Source: Anthopleura xanthogrammica
Taxonomy: Eukaryota; Cnidaria; Anthozoa; Actiniaria; Actiniidae
DNA length: 64,000 nucleotides
Assembly (NCBI GenBank): GCA_964019055.1
Contig: OZ025206.1
Span: 7,445,617-7,509,616 of the forward strand
Direction: 5' to 3'
Shown: piece after piece, positions 37,644 through 50,806 of the stretch
Position numbering within the stretch: position 1 is the first letter of the stretch
How the letters are laid out: each line of letters starts with the position of its first letter
Translations under genes and position numbers: made by a program
The notes under the pieces: model-generated
Told to the model about the DNA's origin: nothing
What the model saw: only the letters and a program-made list of their open reading frames with translations
Databases searched by the model: none

Positions 37644-38959
37644 CATGAAAATACCTCTTGAGATAAAAACACGACTTTTTGGCGAAAAAAAATTCGGTTT
37701 TGACTGAGTAAAGGTGCTTTTTGGTCAAAAAAGCTGTTTTTTGCTGACCAAATTGGAAATTTGCTGAGAATTTTCTTTTGCTCGAAACACGACGTTTTCA
37801 CTGCTAAACGCAAGTTTTGGCCGGGAAAAGCACATTTTGGGTGTCCAAAACACTGTTTTGCTGGGAAAAAAAGCTTTTTAGCGCAAAAAACTGAAAAATA
37901 GCCATTTTGGCTCTCAAAACCAGGTTTTTCGCTTACGGCGTCACCTGTTTGCTGAAACCCCCACTTTTTGCTCATGAAAATACCTCTTGAGATAAAAACA
38001 CGACTTTTTGGCGAAAAAAAATTCGGTTTTGACTGAGTAAAGGTGCTTTTTGGTCAAAAAAGCTGTTTTTTGCTGACCAAATTGGAAATTTGCTGAGAAT
38101 TTTCTTTTGCTCGAAACACGACGTTTTCACTGCTAAACGCAAGTTTTGGCCGGGAAAAGCACATTTTGGGTGTCCAAAACACTGTTTTGCTGGGAAAAAA
38201 AGCTTTTTAGCCCAAAAAACTGAAAAATGGCCATTTTGGCTCTCAAAACCAGGTTTTTCGCTTACGGCGTCACCTGTTTGCTGAAACCCCCACTTTTTGC
38301 TCATGAAAATACCTCTTGAGATAAAAACACGACTTTTTGGCGAAAAAAAATTCGGTTTTGACTGAGTAAAGGTGCTTTTTGGTCAAAAAAGCTGTTTTTT
38401 GCTGACCAAATTGGAAATTTGCTGAGAATTTTCTTTTGCTCGAAACACGACGTTTTCACTGCTAAACGCAAGTTTTGGCCGGGAAAAGCACATTTTGGGT
38501 GTCCAAAACACTGTTTTGCTGGGAAAAAAAGCTTTTTAGCGCAAAAAACTGAAAAATAGCCATTTTGGCTCTCAAAACCAGGTTTTTCGCTTACGGCGTC
38601 ACCTGTTTGCTGAAACCCCCACTTTTTGCTCATGAAAATACCTCTTGAGATAAAAACACGACTTTTTGGCGAAAAAAAATTCGGTTTTGACTGAGTAAAG
38701 GTGCTTTTTGGTCAAAAAAGCTGTTTTTTGCTGACCAAATTGGAAATTTGCTGAGAATTTTCTTTTGCTCGAAACACGACGTTTTCACTGCTAAACGCAA
38801 GTTTTGGCCGGGAAAAGCACATTTTGGGTGTCCAAAACACTGTTTTGCTGGAAAAAAAAGCTTTTTAGCCCAAAAAACTGAAAAATGGCCATTTTGGCTC
38901 TCAAAACCAGGTTTTTCGCTTACGGCGTCACCTGTTTGCTGAAACCCCCACTTTTTGCT
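37644..38959. repeat. Two-monomer higher-order repeat (658 bp) with TAGCGCAAAA and AATAGCC
   Basis: Units at 37644 and 38302 share GCTGGGAAAAAAAGC, TTTTTAGCGCAAAA and GAAAAATAGCC, with a different unit between them. The offset is exactly 658 bp. Three linked changes within about 40 bp make a copied dimer very likely. Confidence 0.85.
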
Positions 38960-41262
38960 CATGAAAATACCTCTTGAGATAAAAACACGACTTTTTGGCG
39001 AAAAAAAATTCGGTTTTGACTGAGTAAAGGTGCTTTTTGGTCAAAAAAGCTGTTTTTTGCTGACCAAATTGGAAATTTGCTGAGAATTTTCTTTTGCTCG
39101 AAACACGACGTTTTCACTGCTAAACGCAAGTTTTGGCCGGGAAAAGCACATTTTGGGTGTCCAAAACACTGTTTTGCTGGAAAAAAAAGCTTTTTAGCCC
39201 AAAAAACTGAAAAATGGCCATTTTGGCTCTCAAAACCAGGTTTTTCGCTTACGGCGTCACCTGTTTGCTGAAACCCCCACTTTTTGCTCATGAAAATACC
39301 TCTTGAGATAAAAACACGACTTTTTGGCGAAAAAAAATTCGGTTTTGACTGAGTAAAGGTGCTTTTTGGTCAAAAAAGCTGTTTTTTGCTGACCAAATTG
39401 GAAATTTGCTGAGAATTTTCTTTTGCTCGAAACACGACGTTTTCACTGCCAAACGCAAGTTTTGGCCGGGAAAAGCACATTTTGGGTGTCCAAAACACTG
39501 TTTTGCTGGAAAAAAAAGCTTTTTAGCCCAAAAAACTGAAAAATGGCCATTTTGGCTCTCAAAACCAGGTTTTTCGCTTACGGCGTCACCTGTTTGCTGA
39601 AACCCCCACTTTTTGCTCATGAAAATACCTCTTGAGATAAAAACACGACTTTTTGGCGAAAAAAAATTCGGTTTTGACTGAGTAAAGGTGCTTTTTGGTC
39701 AAAAAAGCTGTTTTTTGCTGACCAAATTGGAAATTTGCTGAGAATTTTCTTTTGCTCGAAACACGACGTTTTCACTGCTAAACGCAAGTTTTGGCCGGGA
39801 AAAGCACATTTTGGGTGTCCAAAACACTGTTTTGCTGGAAAAAAAAGCTTTTTAGCCCAAAAAACTGAAAAATGGCCATTTTGGCTCTCAAAACCAGGTT
39901 TTTCGCTTACGGCGTCACCTGTTTGCTGAAACCCCCACTTTTTGCTCATGAAAATACCTCTTGAGATAAAAACACGACTTTTTGGCGAAAAAAAATTCGG
40001 TTTTGACTGAGTAAAGGTGCTTTTTGGTCAAAAAAGCTGTTTTTTGCTGACCAAATTGGAAATTTGCTGAGAATTTTCTTTTGCTCGAAACACGACGTTT
40101 TCAGTGCTAAACGCAAGTTTTGGCCGGGAAAAGCACATTTTGGGTGTCCAAAACACTGTTTTGCTGGAAAAAAAAGCTTTTTAGCGCAAAAAACTGAAAA
40201 ATGGCCATTTTGGCTCTCAAAACCAGGTTTTTCGCTTACGGCGTCACCTGTTTGCTGAAACCCCCACTTTTTGCTCATGAAAATACCTCTTGAGATAAAA
40301 ACACGACTTTTTGGCGAAAAAAAATTCGGTTTTGACTGAGTAAAGGTGCTTTTTGGTCAAAAAAGCTGTTTTTTGCTGACCAAATTGGAAATTTGCTGAG
40401 AATTTTCTTTTGCTCGAAACACGACGTTTTCACTGCTAAACGCAAGTTTTGGCCGGGAAAAGCACATTTTTGGTGTCCAAAACACTGTTTTGCTGGAAAA
40501 AAAAGCTTTTTAGCCCAAAAAACGGAAAAATGGCCATTTTGGCTCTCAAAACCAGGTTTTTCGCTTACGGCGTCACCTGTTTGCTGAAACCCCCACTTTT
40601 TGCTCATGAAAATACCTCTTGAGATAAAAACACGACTTTTTGGCGAAAACAAATTCGGTTTTGACTGAGTAAAGGTGCTTTTTGGTCAAAAAAGCTGTTT
40701 TTTGCTGACCAAATTGGAAATTTGCTGAGAATTTTCTTTTGCTCGAAACACGACGTTTTCACTGCTAAACGCAAGTTTTGGCCGGGAAAAGCACATTTTG
40801 GGTGTCCAAAACACTGTTTTGCTGGAAAAAAAAGCTTTTTAGCCCAAAAAACGGAAAAATGGCCATTTTGGCTCTCAAAACCAGGTTTTTCGCTTACGGC
40901 GTCACCTGTTTGCTGAAACCCCCACTTTTTGCTCATGAAAATACCTCTTGAGATAAAAACACGACTTTTTGGCGAAAACAAATTCGGTTTTGACTGAGTA
41001 AAGGTGCTTTTTGGTCAAAAAAGCTGTTTTTTGCTGACCAAATTGGAAATTTGCTGAGAATTTTCTTTTGCTCGAAACACGACGTTTTCACTGCTAAACG
41101 CAAGTTTTGGCCGGGAAAAGCACATTTTGGGTGTCCAAAACACTGTTTTGCTGGAAAAAAAAGCTTTTTAACCCAAAAAACTGAAAAATGGCCATTTTGG
41201 CTCTCAAAACCAGGTTTTTCGCTTACGGCGTCACCTGTTTGCTGAAACCCCCACTTTTTGCT

Positions 41263-43235
41263 CATGAAAATACCTCTTGAGATAAAAACACGACTTTTTG
41301 GCGAAAACAAATTCGGTTTTGACTGAGTAAAGGTGCTTTTTGGTCAAAAAAGCTGTTTTTTGCTGACCAAATTGGAAATTTGCTGAGAATTTTCTTTTGC
41401 TCGAAACACGACGTTTTCACTGCGAAACGCAAGTTTTGGACGGGAAAAGCACATTTTGGGTGTCCAAAACACTGTTTTGCTGGAAAAAAAAGCTTTTTAG
41501 CCCAAAAAACTGAAAAATGGCCATTTTGGCTCTCAAAACCAGGTTTTTCGCTTACGGCGTCACCTGTTTGCTGAAACCCCCACTTTTTGCTCATGAAAAT
41601 ACCTCTTGAGATAAAAACACGACTTTTTGGCGAAAAAAAATTCGGTTTTGACTGAGTAAAGGTGCTTTTTGGTCAAAAAAGCTGTTTTTTGCTGACCAAA
41701 TTGGAAATTTGCTGAGAATTTTCTTTTGCTCGAAACACGACGTTTTCACTGCTAAACGCAAGTTTTGGCCGGGAAAAGCACATTTTGGGTGTCCAAAACA
41801 CTGTTTTGCTGGAAAAAAAAGCTTTTTAGCCCAAAAAACTGAAAAATGGCCATTTTGGCTCTCAAAACCAGGTTTTTCGCTTACGGCGTCACCTGTTTGC
41901 TGAAACCCCCACTTTTTGCTCATGAAAATACCTCTTGAGATAAAAACACGACTTTTTGGCGAAAAAAAATTCGGTTTTGACTGAGTAAAGGTGCTTTTTG
42001 GTCAAAAAAGCTGTTTTTTGCTGACCAAATTGGAAATTTGCTGAGAATTTTCTTTTGCTCGAAACACGACGTTTTCACTGCTAAACGCAAGTTTTGGCCG
42101 GGAAAAGCACATTTTGGGTGTCCAAAACACTGTTTTGCTGGAAAAAAAAGCTTTTTAGCCCAAAAAACTGAAAAATGGCCATTTTGGCTCTCAAAACCAG
42201 GTTTTTCGCTTACGGCGTCACCTGTTTGCTGAAACCCCCACTTTTTGCTCATGAAAATACCTCTTGAGATAAAAACACGACTTTTTGGCGAAAACAAATT
42301 CGGTTTTGACTGAGTAAAGGTGCTTTTTGGTCAAAAAAGCTGTTTTTTGCTGACCAAATTGGAAATTTGCTGAGAATTTTCTTTTGCTCGAAACACGACG
42401 TTTTCACTGCGAAACGCAAGTTTTGGACGGGAAAAGCACATTTTGGGTGTCCAAAACACTGTTTTGCTGGAAAAAAAAGCTTTTTAGCCCAAAAAACTGA
42501 AAAATGGCCATTTTGGCTCTCAAAACATGGTTTTTCGCTTACGGCGTCACCTGTTTGCTGAAACCCCCACTTTTTGCTCATGAAAATACCTCGAGATAAA
42601 AACACGACTTTTTGGCGAAAAAAAATTCGGTTTTGACTGAGTAAAGGTGCTTTTTGGTCAAAAAAGCTGTTTTTTGCTGACCAAATTGGAAATTTGCTGA
42701 GAATTTTCTTTTGCTCGAAACACGACGTTTTCACTGCTAAACGCAAGTTTTGGCCGGGAAAAGCACATTTTGGGTGTCCAAAACACTGTTTTGCTGGAAA
42801 AAAAAGCTTTTTAGCCCAAAAAACTGAAAAATGGCCATTTTGGCTCTCAAAACCAGGTTTTTGGCTTAGGCCGTCACCTGTTTGCTGAAACCCCCACTTT
42901 TTGCTCATGAAAATACCTCTTGAGATAAAAACACGACTTTTTGGCGAAAAAAAAATTCGGTTTTGACTGAGTAAAGGTGCTTTTTGGTCAAAAAAGCTGT
43001 TTTTTGCTGACCAAATTGGAAATTTGCTGAGAATTTTCTTTTGCTCGAAACACGACGTTTTCACTGCGAAACGCAAGTTTTGGCCGGGAAAAGCAGATTT
43101 TGGGTGTCCAAAACACTGTTTTGCTGGAAAAAAAAGCTTTTTAGCCCAAAAAACTGAAAAATGGCCATTTTGGCTCTCAAAACCAGGTTTTTCGCTTACG
43201 GCGTCACCTGTTTGCTGAAACCCCCACTTTTTGCT
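41263..43235. repeat. Three-monomer higher-order repeat with TGCGAAACGC and TTTTGGACGGG
   Basis: Units at 41263 and 42250 share GAAAACAAATTCGG, CTGCGAAACGC and TTTTGGACGGG and lie 987 bp apart. CTGCGAAACGC and TTTTGGACGGG are then found together at about 43682-43745, and singly near 43065 (first only) and 44398 (second only), at two-unit spacing. The region also holds a two-base deletion (42590-42595 reads CTCGAG) and a one-base A-run gain near 42950, giving units of 327 and 330 bp. Confidence 0.83.
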
Positions 43236-46200
43236 CATGAAAATACCTCTTGAGATAAAAACACGACTTTTTGGCGAAAAAAAATTCGGTTTTGACTGAG
43301 TAAAGGTGCTTTTTGGTCAAAAAAGCTGTTTTTTGCTGACCAAATTGGAAATTTGCTGAGAATTTTCTTTTGCTCGAAACACGACGTTTTCACTGCTAAA
43401 CGCAAGTTTTGGCCGGGAAAAGCACATTTTGGGTGTCCAAAACACTGTTTTGCTGGAAAAAAAAGCTTTTTAGCCCAAAAAACTGAAAAATGGCCATTTT
43501 GGCTCTCAAAACCAGGTTTTTCGCTTACGGCGTCACCTGTTTGCTGAAACCCCCACTTTTTGCTCATGAAAATACCTCTTGAGATAAAAACACGACTTTT
43601 TGGCGAAAAAAAATTCGGTTTTGACTGAGTAAAGGTGCTTTTTGGTCAAAAAAGCTGTTTTTTGCTGACCAAATTGGAAATTTGCTGAGAATTTTCTTTT
43701 GCTCGAAACACGACGTTTTCACTGCGAAACGCAAGTTTTGGACGGGAAAAGCACATTTTGGGTTTCCAAAACACTGTTTTGCTGGAAAAAAAAGCTTTTT
43801 AGCCCAAAAAACTGAAAAATGGCCATTTTGGCTCTCAAAACCAGGTTTTTCGCTTACGGCGTCACCTGTTTGCTGAAACCCCCACTTTTTGCTCATGAAA
43901 ATACCTCTTGAGATAAAAACACGACTTTTTGGCGAAAAAAAATTCGGTTTTGACTGAGTAAAGGTGCTTTTTGGTCAAAAAAGCTGTTTTTTGCTGACCA
44001 AATTGGAAATTTGCTGAGAATTTTCTTTTGCTCGAAACACGACGTTTTCACTGCTAAACGCAAGTTTTGGCCGGGAAAAGCACATTTTGGGTGTCCAAAA
44101 CACTGTTTTGCTGGAAAAAAAAGCTTTTTAGCCCAAAAAACTGAAAAATGGCCATTTTGGCTCTCAAAACCAGGTTTTTCGCTTACGGCGTCACCTGTTT
44201 GCTGAAACCCCCACTTTTTGCTCATGAAAATACCTCTTGAGATAAAAACACGACTTTTTGGCGAAAAAAAAATTCGGTTTTGACTGAGTAAAGGTGCTTT
44301 TTGGTCAAAAAAGCTGTTTTTTGCTGACCAAATTGGAAATTTGCTGAGAATTTTCTTTTGCTCGAAACACGACGTTTTCACTGCTAAACGCAAGTTTTGG
44401 ACGGGAAAAGCACATTTTGGGTGTCCAAAACACTGTTTTGCTGGAAAAAAAAGCTTTTTAGCCCAAAAAACTGAAAAATGGCCATTTTGGCTCTCAAAAC
44501 CAGGTTTTTCGCTTACGGCGTCACCTGTTTGCTGAAACCCCCACTTTTTGCTCATGAAAATACCTCTTGAGATAAAAACACGACTTTTTGGCGAAAAAAA
44601 ATTCGGTTTTGACTGAGTAAAGGTGCTTTTTGGTCAAAAAAGCTGTTTTTTGCTGACCAAATTGGAAATTTGCTGAGAATTTTCTTTTGCTCGAAACACG
44701 ACGTTTTCACTGCTAAACGCAAGTTTTGGCCGGGAAAAGCACATTTTGGGTGTCCAAAACACTGTTTTGCTGGAAAAAAAAGCTTTTTAGCCCAAAAAAC
44801 TGAAAAATGGCCATTTTGGCTCTCAAAACCAGGTTTTTCGCTTACGGCGTCACCTGTTTGCTGAAACCCCCACTTTTTGCTCATGAAAATACCTCTTGAG
44901 ATAAAAACACGACTTTTTGGCGAAAAAAAAATTCGGTTTTGACTGAGTAAAGGTGCTTTTTGGTCAAAAAAGCTGTTTTTTGCTGACCAAATTGGAAATT
45001 TGCTGAGAATTTTCTTTTGCTCGAAACACGACGTTTTCACTGCTAAACGCAAGTTTTGGCCGGGAAAAGCACATTTTGGGTGTCCAAAACACTGTTTTGC
45101 TGGAAAAAAAAGCTTTTTAGCCCAAAAAACTGAAAAATGGCCATTTTGGCTCTCAAAACCAGGTTTTTCGCTTACGGCGTCACCTGTTTGCTGAAACCCC
45201 CACTTTTTGCTCATGAAAATACCTCTTGAGATAAAAACACGACTTTTTGGCGAAAAAAAATTCGGTTTTGACTGAGTAAAGGTGCTTTTTGGTCAAAAAA
45301 GCTGTTTTTTGCTGACCAAATTGGAAATTTGCTGAGAATTTTCTTTTGCTCGAAACACGACGTTTCCACTGCTAAACGCAAGTTTTGGCCGGGAAAAGCA
45401 CATTTTGGGTGTCCAAAACACTGTTTTGCTGGGAAAAAAAGCTTTTTAGCCCAAAAAACTGAAAAATGGCCATTTTGGCTCTCAAAACCAGGTTTTTCGC
45501 TTACGGCGTCACCTGTTTGCTGAAACCCCCACTTTTTGCTCATGAAAATACCTCTTGAGATAGAAACACGACTTTTTGGCGAAAAAAAATTCGGTTTTGA
45601 CTGAGTAAAGGTGCTTTTTGGTCAAAAAAGCTGTTTTTTGCTGACCAAAATGGAAACTTGCTGAGAATTTTCTTTTGCTCGAAACACGACGTTTTCACTG
45701 CTAAACGCAAGTTTTGGCCCGGAAAAGCACATTTTGGGTGTCCAAAACACTGTTTTGCTGGAAAAAAAAGCTTTTTAGCCCAAAAAACTGAAAAATGGCC
45801 ATTTTGGCTCTCAAAAGCAGGTTTTTCGCTTACGGCGTCACCTGTTTGCTGAAACCCCCACTTTTTGCTCATGAAAATACCTCTTGAGATAAAAACACGA
45901 CTTTTTGGCGAAAAAAAATTCGGTTTTGACTGAGTAAAGGTGCTTTTTGGTCAAAAAAGCTGTTTTTTGCTGACCAAATTGGAAATTTGCTGAGAATTTT
46001 CTTTTGCTCGAAACACGACGTTTTCACTGCTAAACGCAAGTTTTGGCCGGGAAAAGCACATTTTGGGTGTCCAAAACACTGTTTTGCTGGAAAAAAAAGC
46101 TTTTTAGCCCAAAAAACTGAAAAATGGCCATTTTGGCTCTCAAAACCAGGTTTTTCGCTTACGGCGTCACCTGTTTGCTGAAACCCCCACTTTTTGCTCA

Positions 46201-46527
46201 TGAAAATACCTCTTGAGATAAAAACACGACTTTTTGGCGAAAAAAAATTCGGTTTTGACTGAGTAAAGGTGCTTTTTGGTCAAAAAAGCTGTTTTTTGCT
46301 GACCAAATTGGAAATTTGCTGAGAATTTTCTTTTGCTCGAAACACGACGTTTTCACTGCTAAACGCAAGTTTTGGCCGGGAAAAGCACATTTTGGGTGTC
46401 CAAAACACTGTTTTGCTGGAAAAAAAAGCTTTTTAGCCCAAAAAACTGAAAAATGGCCATTTTGGCTCTCAAAACCAGGTTTTTCGCTTACGGCGTCACC
46501 TGTTTGCTGAAACCCCCACTTTTTGCT

Positions 46528-47845
46528 CATGAAAATACCTCTTGAGATAAAAACACGACTTTTTGGCGAAAAAAAATTCGGTTTTGACTGAGTAAAGGTG
46601 CTTTTTGGTCAAAAAAGCTGTTTTTTGCTGACCAAATTGGAAATTTGCTGAGAATTTTCTTTTGCTCGAAACACGACGTTTTCACTGCTAAACGCAAGTT
46701 TTGGCCGGGAAAAGCACATTTTGGGTGTCCAAAACACTGTTTTGCTGGAAAAAAAAAGCTTTTTAGCCCAAAAAACTGAAAAATGGCCAGTTTGGCTCTC
46801 AAAACCAGGTTTTTTTCTTACGGCGTCACCTGTTTGCTGAAACCCCCACTTTTTGCTCATGAAAATACCTCTTGAGATAAAAACACGACTTTTTGGCGAA
46901 AAAAAATTCGGTTTTGACTGAGTAAAGGTGCTTTTTGGTCAAAAAAGCGGTTTTTTGCTGACCAAAATGGAAACTTGCTGAGAATTTTCTTTTGCTCGAA
47001 ACACGACGTTTTCACTGCTAAACGCAAGTTTTGGCCGGGAAAAGCACATTTTGGGTGTCCAAAACACTGTTTTGCTGGAAAAAAAAGCTTTTTAGCCCAA
47101 AAAACTGAAAAATGGCCATTTTGGCTCTCAAAACCAGGTTTTTCGCTTACGGCGTCACCTGTTTGCTGAAACCCCCACTTTTTGCTCATGAAAATACCTC
47201 TTGAGATAAAAACACGACTTTTTGGCGAAAAAAAATTCGGTTTTGACTGAGTAAAGGTGCTTTTTGGTCAAAAAAGCTGTTTTTTGCTGACCAAATTGGA
47301 AATTTGCTGAGAATTTTCTTTTGCTCGAAACACGACGTTTTCACTGCTAAACGCAAGTTTTGGCCGGGAAAAGCACATTTTGGGTGTCCAAAACACTGTT
47401 TTGCTGGAAAAAAAAGCTTTTTAGCCCAAAAAACTGAAAAATGGCCATTTTGGCTCTCAAAACCAGGTTTTTTGCTTACGGCGTCACCTGTTTGCTGAAA
47501 CCCCCACTTTTTGCTCATGAAAATACCTCTTGAGATAAAAACACGACTTTTTGGCGAAAAAAAATTCGGTTTTGACTGAGTAAAGGTGCTTTTTGGTCAA
47601 AAAAGCTGTTTTTTGCTGACCAAATTGGAAATTTGCTGAGAATTTTCTTTTGCTCGAAACACGACGTTTTCACTGCTAAACGCAAGTTTTGGCCGGGAAA
47701 AGCACATTTTGGGTGTCCAAAACACTGTTTTGCTGGAAAAAAAAAGCTTTTTAGCCCAAAAAACTGAAAAATGGCCAGTTTGGCTCTCAAAACCAGGTTT
47801 TTTTCTTACGGCGTCACCTGTTTGCTGAAACCCCCACTTTTTGCT
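46528..47845. repeat. Higher-order repeat with 988-bp spacing, GGCCAGTTTGG + TTTTTTTCTTACGG
   Basis: The 330-bp units at 46528-46857 and 47516-47845 share nine A before GCTTTTT, GGCCAGTTTGG and a CGCTTACGG-to-TTCTTACGG change, and appear identical. Between them lie a unit with AAAATGGAAACTTG and another with TTTTTTGCTTACGG. Identical distant units three apart mark a copied trimer. Confidence 0.85.
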
Positions 47846-48503
47846 CATGAAAATACCTCTTGAGATAAAAACACGACTTTTTGGCGAAAAAAAATTCGGT
47901 TTTGACTGAGTAAAGGTGCTTTTTGGTCAAAAAAGCTGTTTTTTGCTGACCAAATTGGAAATTTGCTGAGAATTTTCTTTTGCTCGAAACACGACGTTTT
48001 CACTGCTAAACGCAAGTTTTGGCCGGGAAAAGTACATTTTGGGTGTCCAAAACACTGTTTTGCTGGGAAAAAAAACTTTTTAGCCCAAAAAACTGAAAAA
48101 TGGCCATTTTGGCTCTCAAAACCAGGTTTTTCGCTTACGGCGTCACCTGTTTGCTGAAACCCCCACTTTTTGCTCATGAAAATACCTCTTGAGATAAAAA
48201 CACGACTTTTTGGCGAAAAAAAATTCGGTTTTGACTGAGTAAAGGTGCTTTTTGGTCAAAAAAGCTGTTTTTTGCTGACCAAATTGGAAATTTGCTGAGA
48301 ATTTTCTTTTGCTCGAAACACGACGTTTTCACTGCTAAACGCAAGTTTTGGCCGGGAAAAGTACATTTTGGGTGTCCAAAACACTGTTTTGCTGGGAAAA
48401 AAAACTTTTTAGCCCAAAAAACTGAAAAATGGCCATTTTGGCTCTCAAAACCAGGTTTTTCGCTTACGGCGTCACCTGTTTGCTGAAACCCCCACTTTTT
48501 GCT
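47846..48503. repeat. Identical twin monomers, AAGTACATTTT type
   Basis: Two neighbouring units both carry AAGTACATTTT and GGGAAAAAAAACTTTT. A third copy starts at 49491 (with an extra ACGGAAG change) and a fourth lies at 3092-3420. They lack the HindIII site. Confidence 0.85.
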
Positions 48504-49161
48504 CATGAAAATACCTCTTGAGATAAAAACACGACTTTTTGGCGAAAACAAATTCGGTTTTGACTGAGTAAAGGTGCTTTTTGGTCAAAAAAGCTGTTTT
48601 TTGCTGACCAAATTGGAAATTTGCTGAGAATTTTCTTTTGCTCGAAACACGACGTTTTCACTGCTAAACGCAAGTTTTGGCCGGGAAAAGCACATTTTGG
48701 GTGTCCAAAACACTGTTTTGCTGGAAAAAAAAGCTTTTTAGCCCAAAAAACTGAAAAATGGCCATTTTGGCTCTCAAAACCAGGTTTTTCACTTACGGCG
48801 TCACCTGTTTGCTGAAACCCCCACTTTTTGCTCATGAAAATACCTCTTGAGATAAAAACACGACTTTTTGGCGAAAAAAAATTCGGTTTTGACTGAGTAA
48901 AGGTGCTTTTTGGTCAAAAAAGCTGTTTTTTGCTGACCAAATTGGAAATTTGCTGAGAATTTTCTTTTGCTCGAAACACGACGTTTTCACTGCTAAACGC
49001 AAGTTTTGGCCGGGAAAAGCACATTTTGGGTGTCCAAAACACTGTTTTGCTGGAAAAAAAAGCTTTTTAGCCCAAAAAACTGAAAAATGGCCATTTTGGC
49101 TCTCAAAACCAGGTTTTTCGCTTACGGCGTCACCTGTTTGCTGAAACTCCCACTTTTTGCT

Positions 49162-50477
49162 CATGAAAATACCTCTTGAGATAAAAACACGACTTTTTGG
49201 CGAAAAAAAATTCGGTTTTGACTGAGTAAAGGTGCTTTTTGGTCAAAAAAGCTGTTTTTTGCTGACCAAATTGGAAATTTGCTGAGAATTTTCTTTTGCT
49301 CGAAACACGACGTTTTCACTGCTAAACGCAAGTTTTGGCCGGGAAAAGCACATATTGGGTGTCCAAAACACTGTTTTGCTGGAAAAAAAAGCTTTTTAGC
49401 CCAAAAAACTGAAAAATGGCCATTTTGGCTCTCAAAACCAGGTTTTTCGCTTATGGCGTCACCTGTTTGCTGAAACCCTCACTTTCTGCTCATGAAAATA
49501 CCTCTTGAGATAAAAACACGACTTTTTGGCGAAAAAAAATTCGGTTTTGACTGAGTAAAGGTGCTTTTTGGTCAAAAAAGCTGTTTTTTGCTGACCAAAT
49601 TGGAAATTTGCTGAGAATTTTCTTTTGCTCGAAACACGACGTTTTCACTGCTAAACGGAAGTTTTGGCCGGGAAAAGTACATTTTGGGTGTCCAAAACAC
49701 TGTTTTGCTGGGAAAAAAAACTTTTTAGCCCAAAAAACTGAAAAATGGCCATTTTGGCTCTCAAAACCAGGTTTTTCGCTTACGGCGTCACCTGTTTGCT
49801 GAAACCCCCACTTTTTGCTCATGAAAATACCTCTTGAGATAAAAACACGACTTTTTGGCGAAAAAAAATTCGGTTTTGACTGAGTAAAGGTGCTTTTTGG
49901 TCAAAAAAGCTGTTTTTTGCTGACCAAATTGGAAATTTGCTGAGAATTTTCTTTTACTCGAAACACGACGTTTTCACTGCTAAACGCAAGTTTTGGCCGG
50001 GAAAAGCACATTTTGGGTGTCCAAAACACTGTTTTGCTGGAAAAAAAAGCTTTTTAGCCCAAAAAACTGAAAAATGGCCATTTTGGCTCTCAAAACCAGG
50101 TTTTTCGCTTACGGCGTCACCTGTTTGCTGAAACCCTCATTTTTTGCTCATGAAAATACCTCTTGAGATAAAAACACGACTTTTTGGCGAAAAAAAATTC
50201 GGTTTTGACTGAGTAAAGGTGCTTTTTGGTCAAAAAAGCTGTTTTTTGCTGACCAAATTGGAAATTTGCTGAGAATTTTCTTTTGCTCGAAACACGACGT
50301 TTTCACTGCTAAACGCAAGTTTTGGCCGGGAAAAGCACATTTTGGGTGTCCAAAACACTGTTTTGCTGGAAAAAAAAGCTTTTTAGCCCAAAAAACTGAA
50401 AAATGGCCATTTTGGCTCTCAAAACCAGGTTTTTCGCTTACGGCGTCACCTGTTTGCTGAAACCCTCACTTTCTGCT
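49162..50477. repeat. Cluster of monomers with altered C5 tract (986-bp spacing)
   Basis: The ACCCCCACTTTTTGCT segment, usually among the most constant, is changed to AAACCCTCACTTTCTGCT near 49476 and again near 50462, 986 bp apart, and to CCCTCATTTTTTGC near 50133. The nearby unit at 49146 has AACTCCCAC. The two shared changes on both sides of the T-run mark copied trimers. Confidence 0.75.
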
Positions 50478-50806
50478 CATGAAAATACCTCTTGAGATAA
50501 AAACACGATTTTTTGGCGAAAAAAAATTCGGTTTTGACTGAGTAAAGGTGCTTTTTGGTCAAAAAAGCTGTTTTTTGCTGACAAAATTGGAAATTTGCTG
50601 AGAATTTTCTTTTGCTCGAAACACGACGTTTTCACTGCTAAACGCAAGTTTTGGCCGGGAAAAGCACATTTTGGGTGTCCAAAACACTGTTTTGCTGGAA
50701 AAAAAAGCTTTTTAGCCCAAAAAACTGAAAAATGGCCATTTTGGCTCTTAAAACCAGGTTTTTCGCTTACGGCGTCACCTGTTTGCTGAAACCCCCACTT
50801 TTTGCT

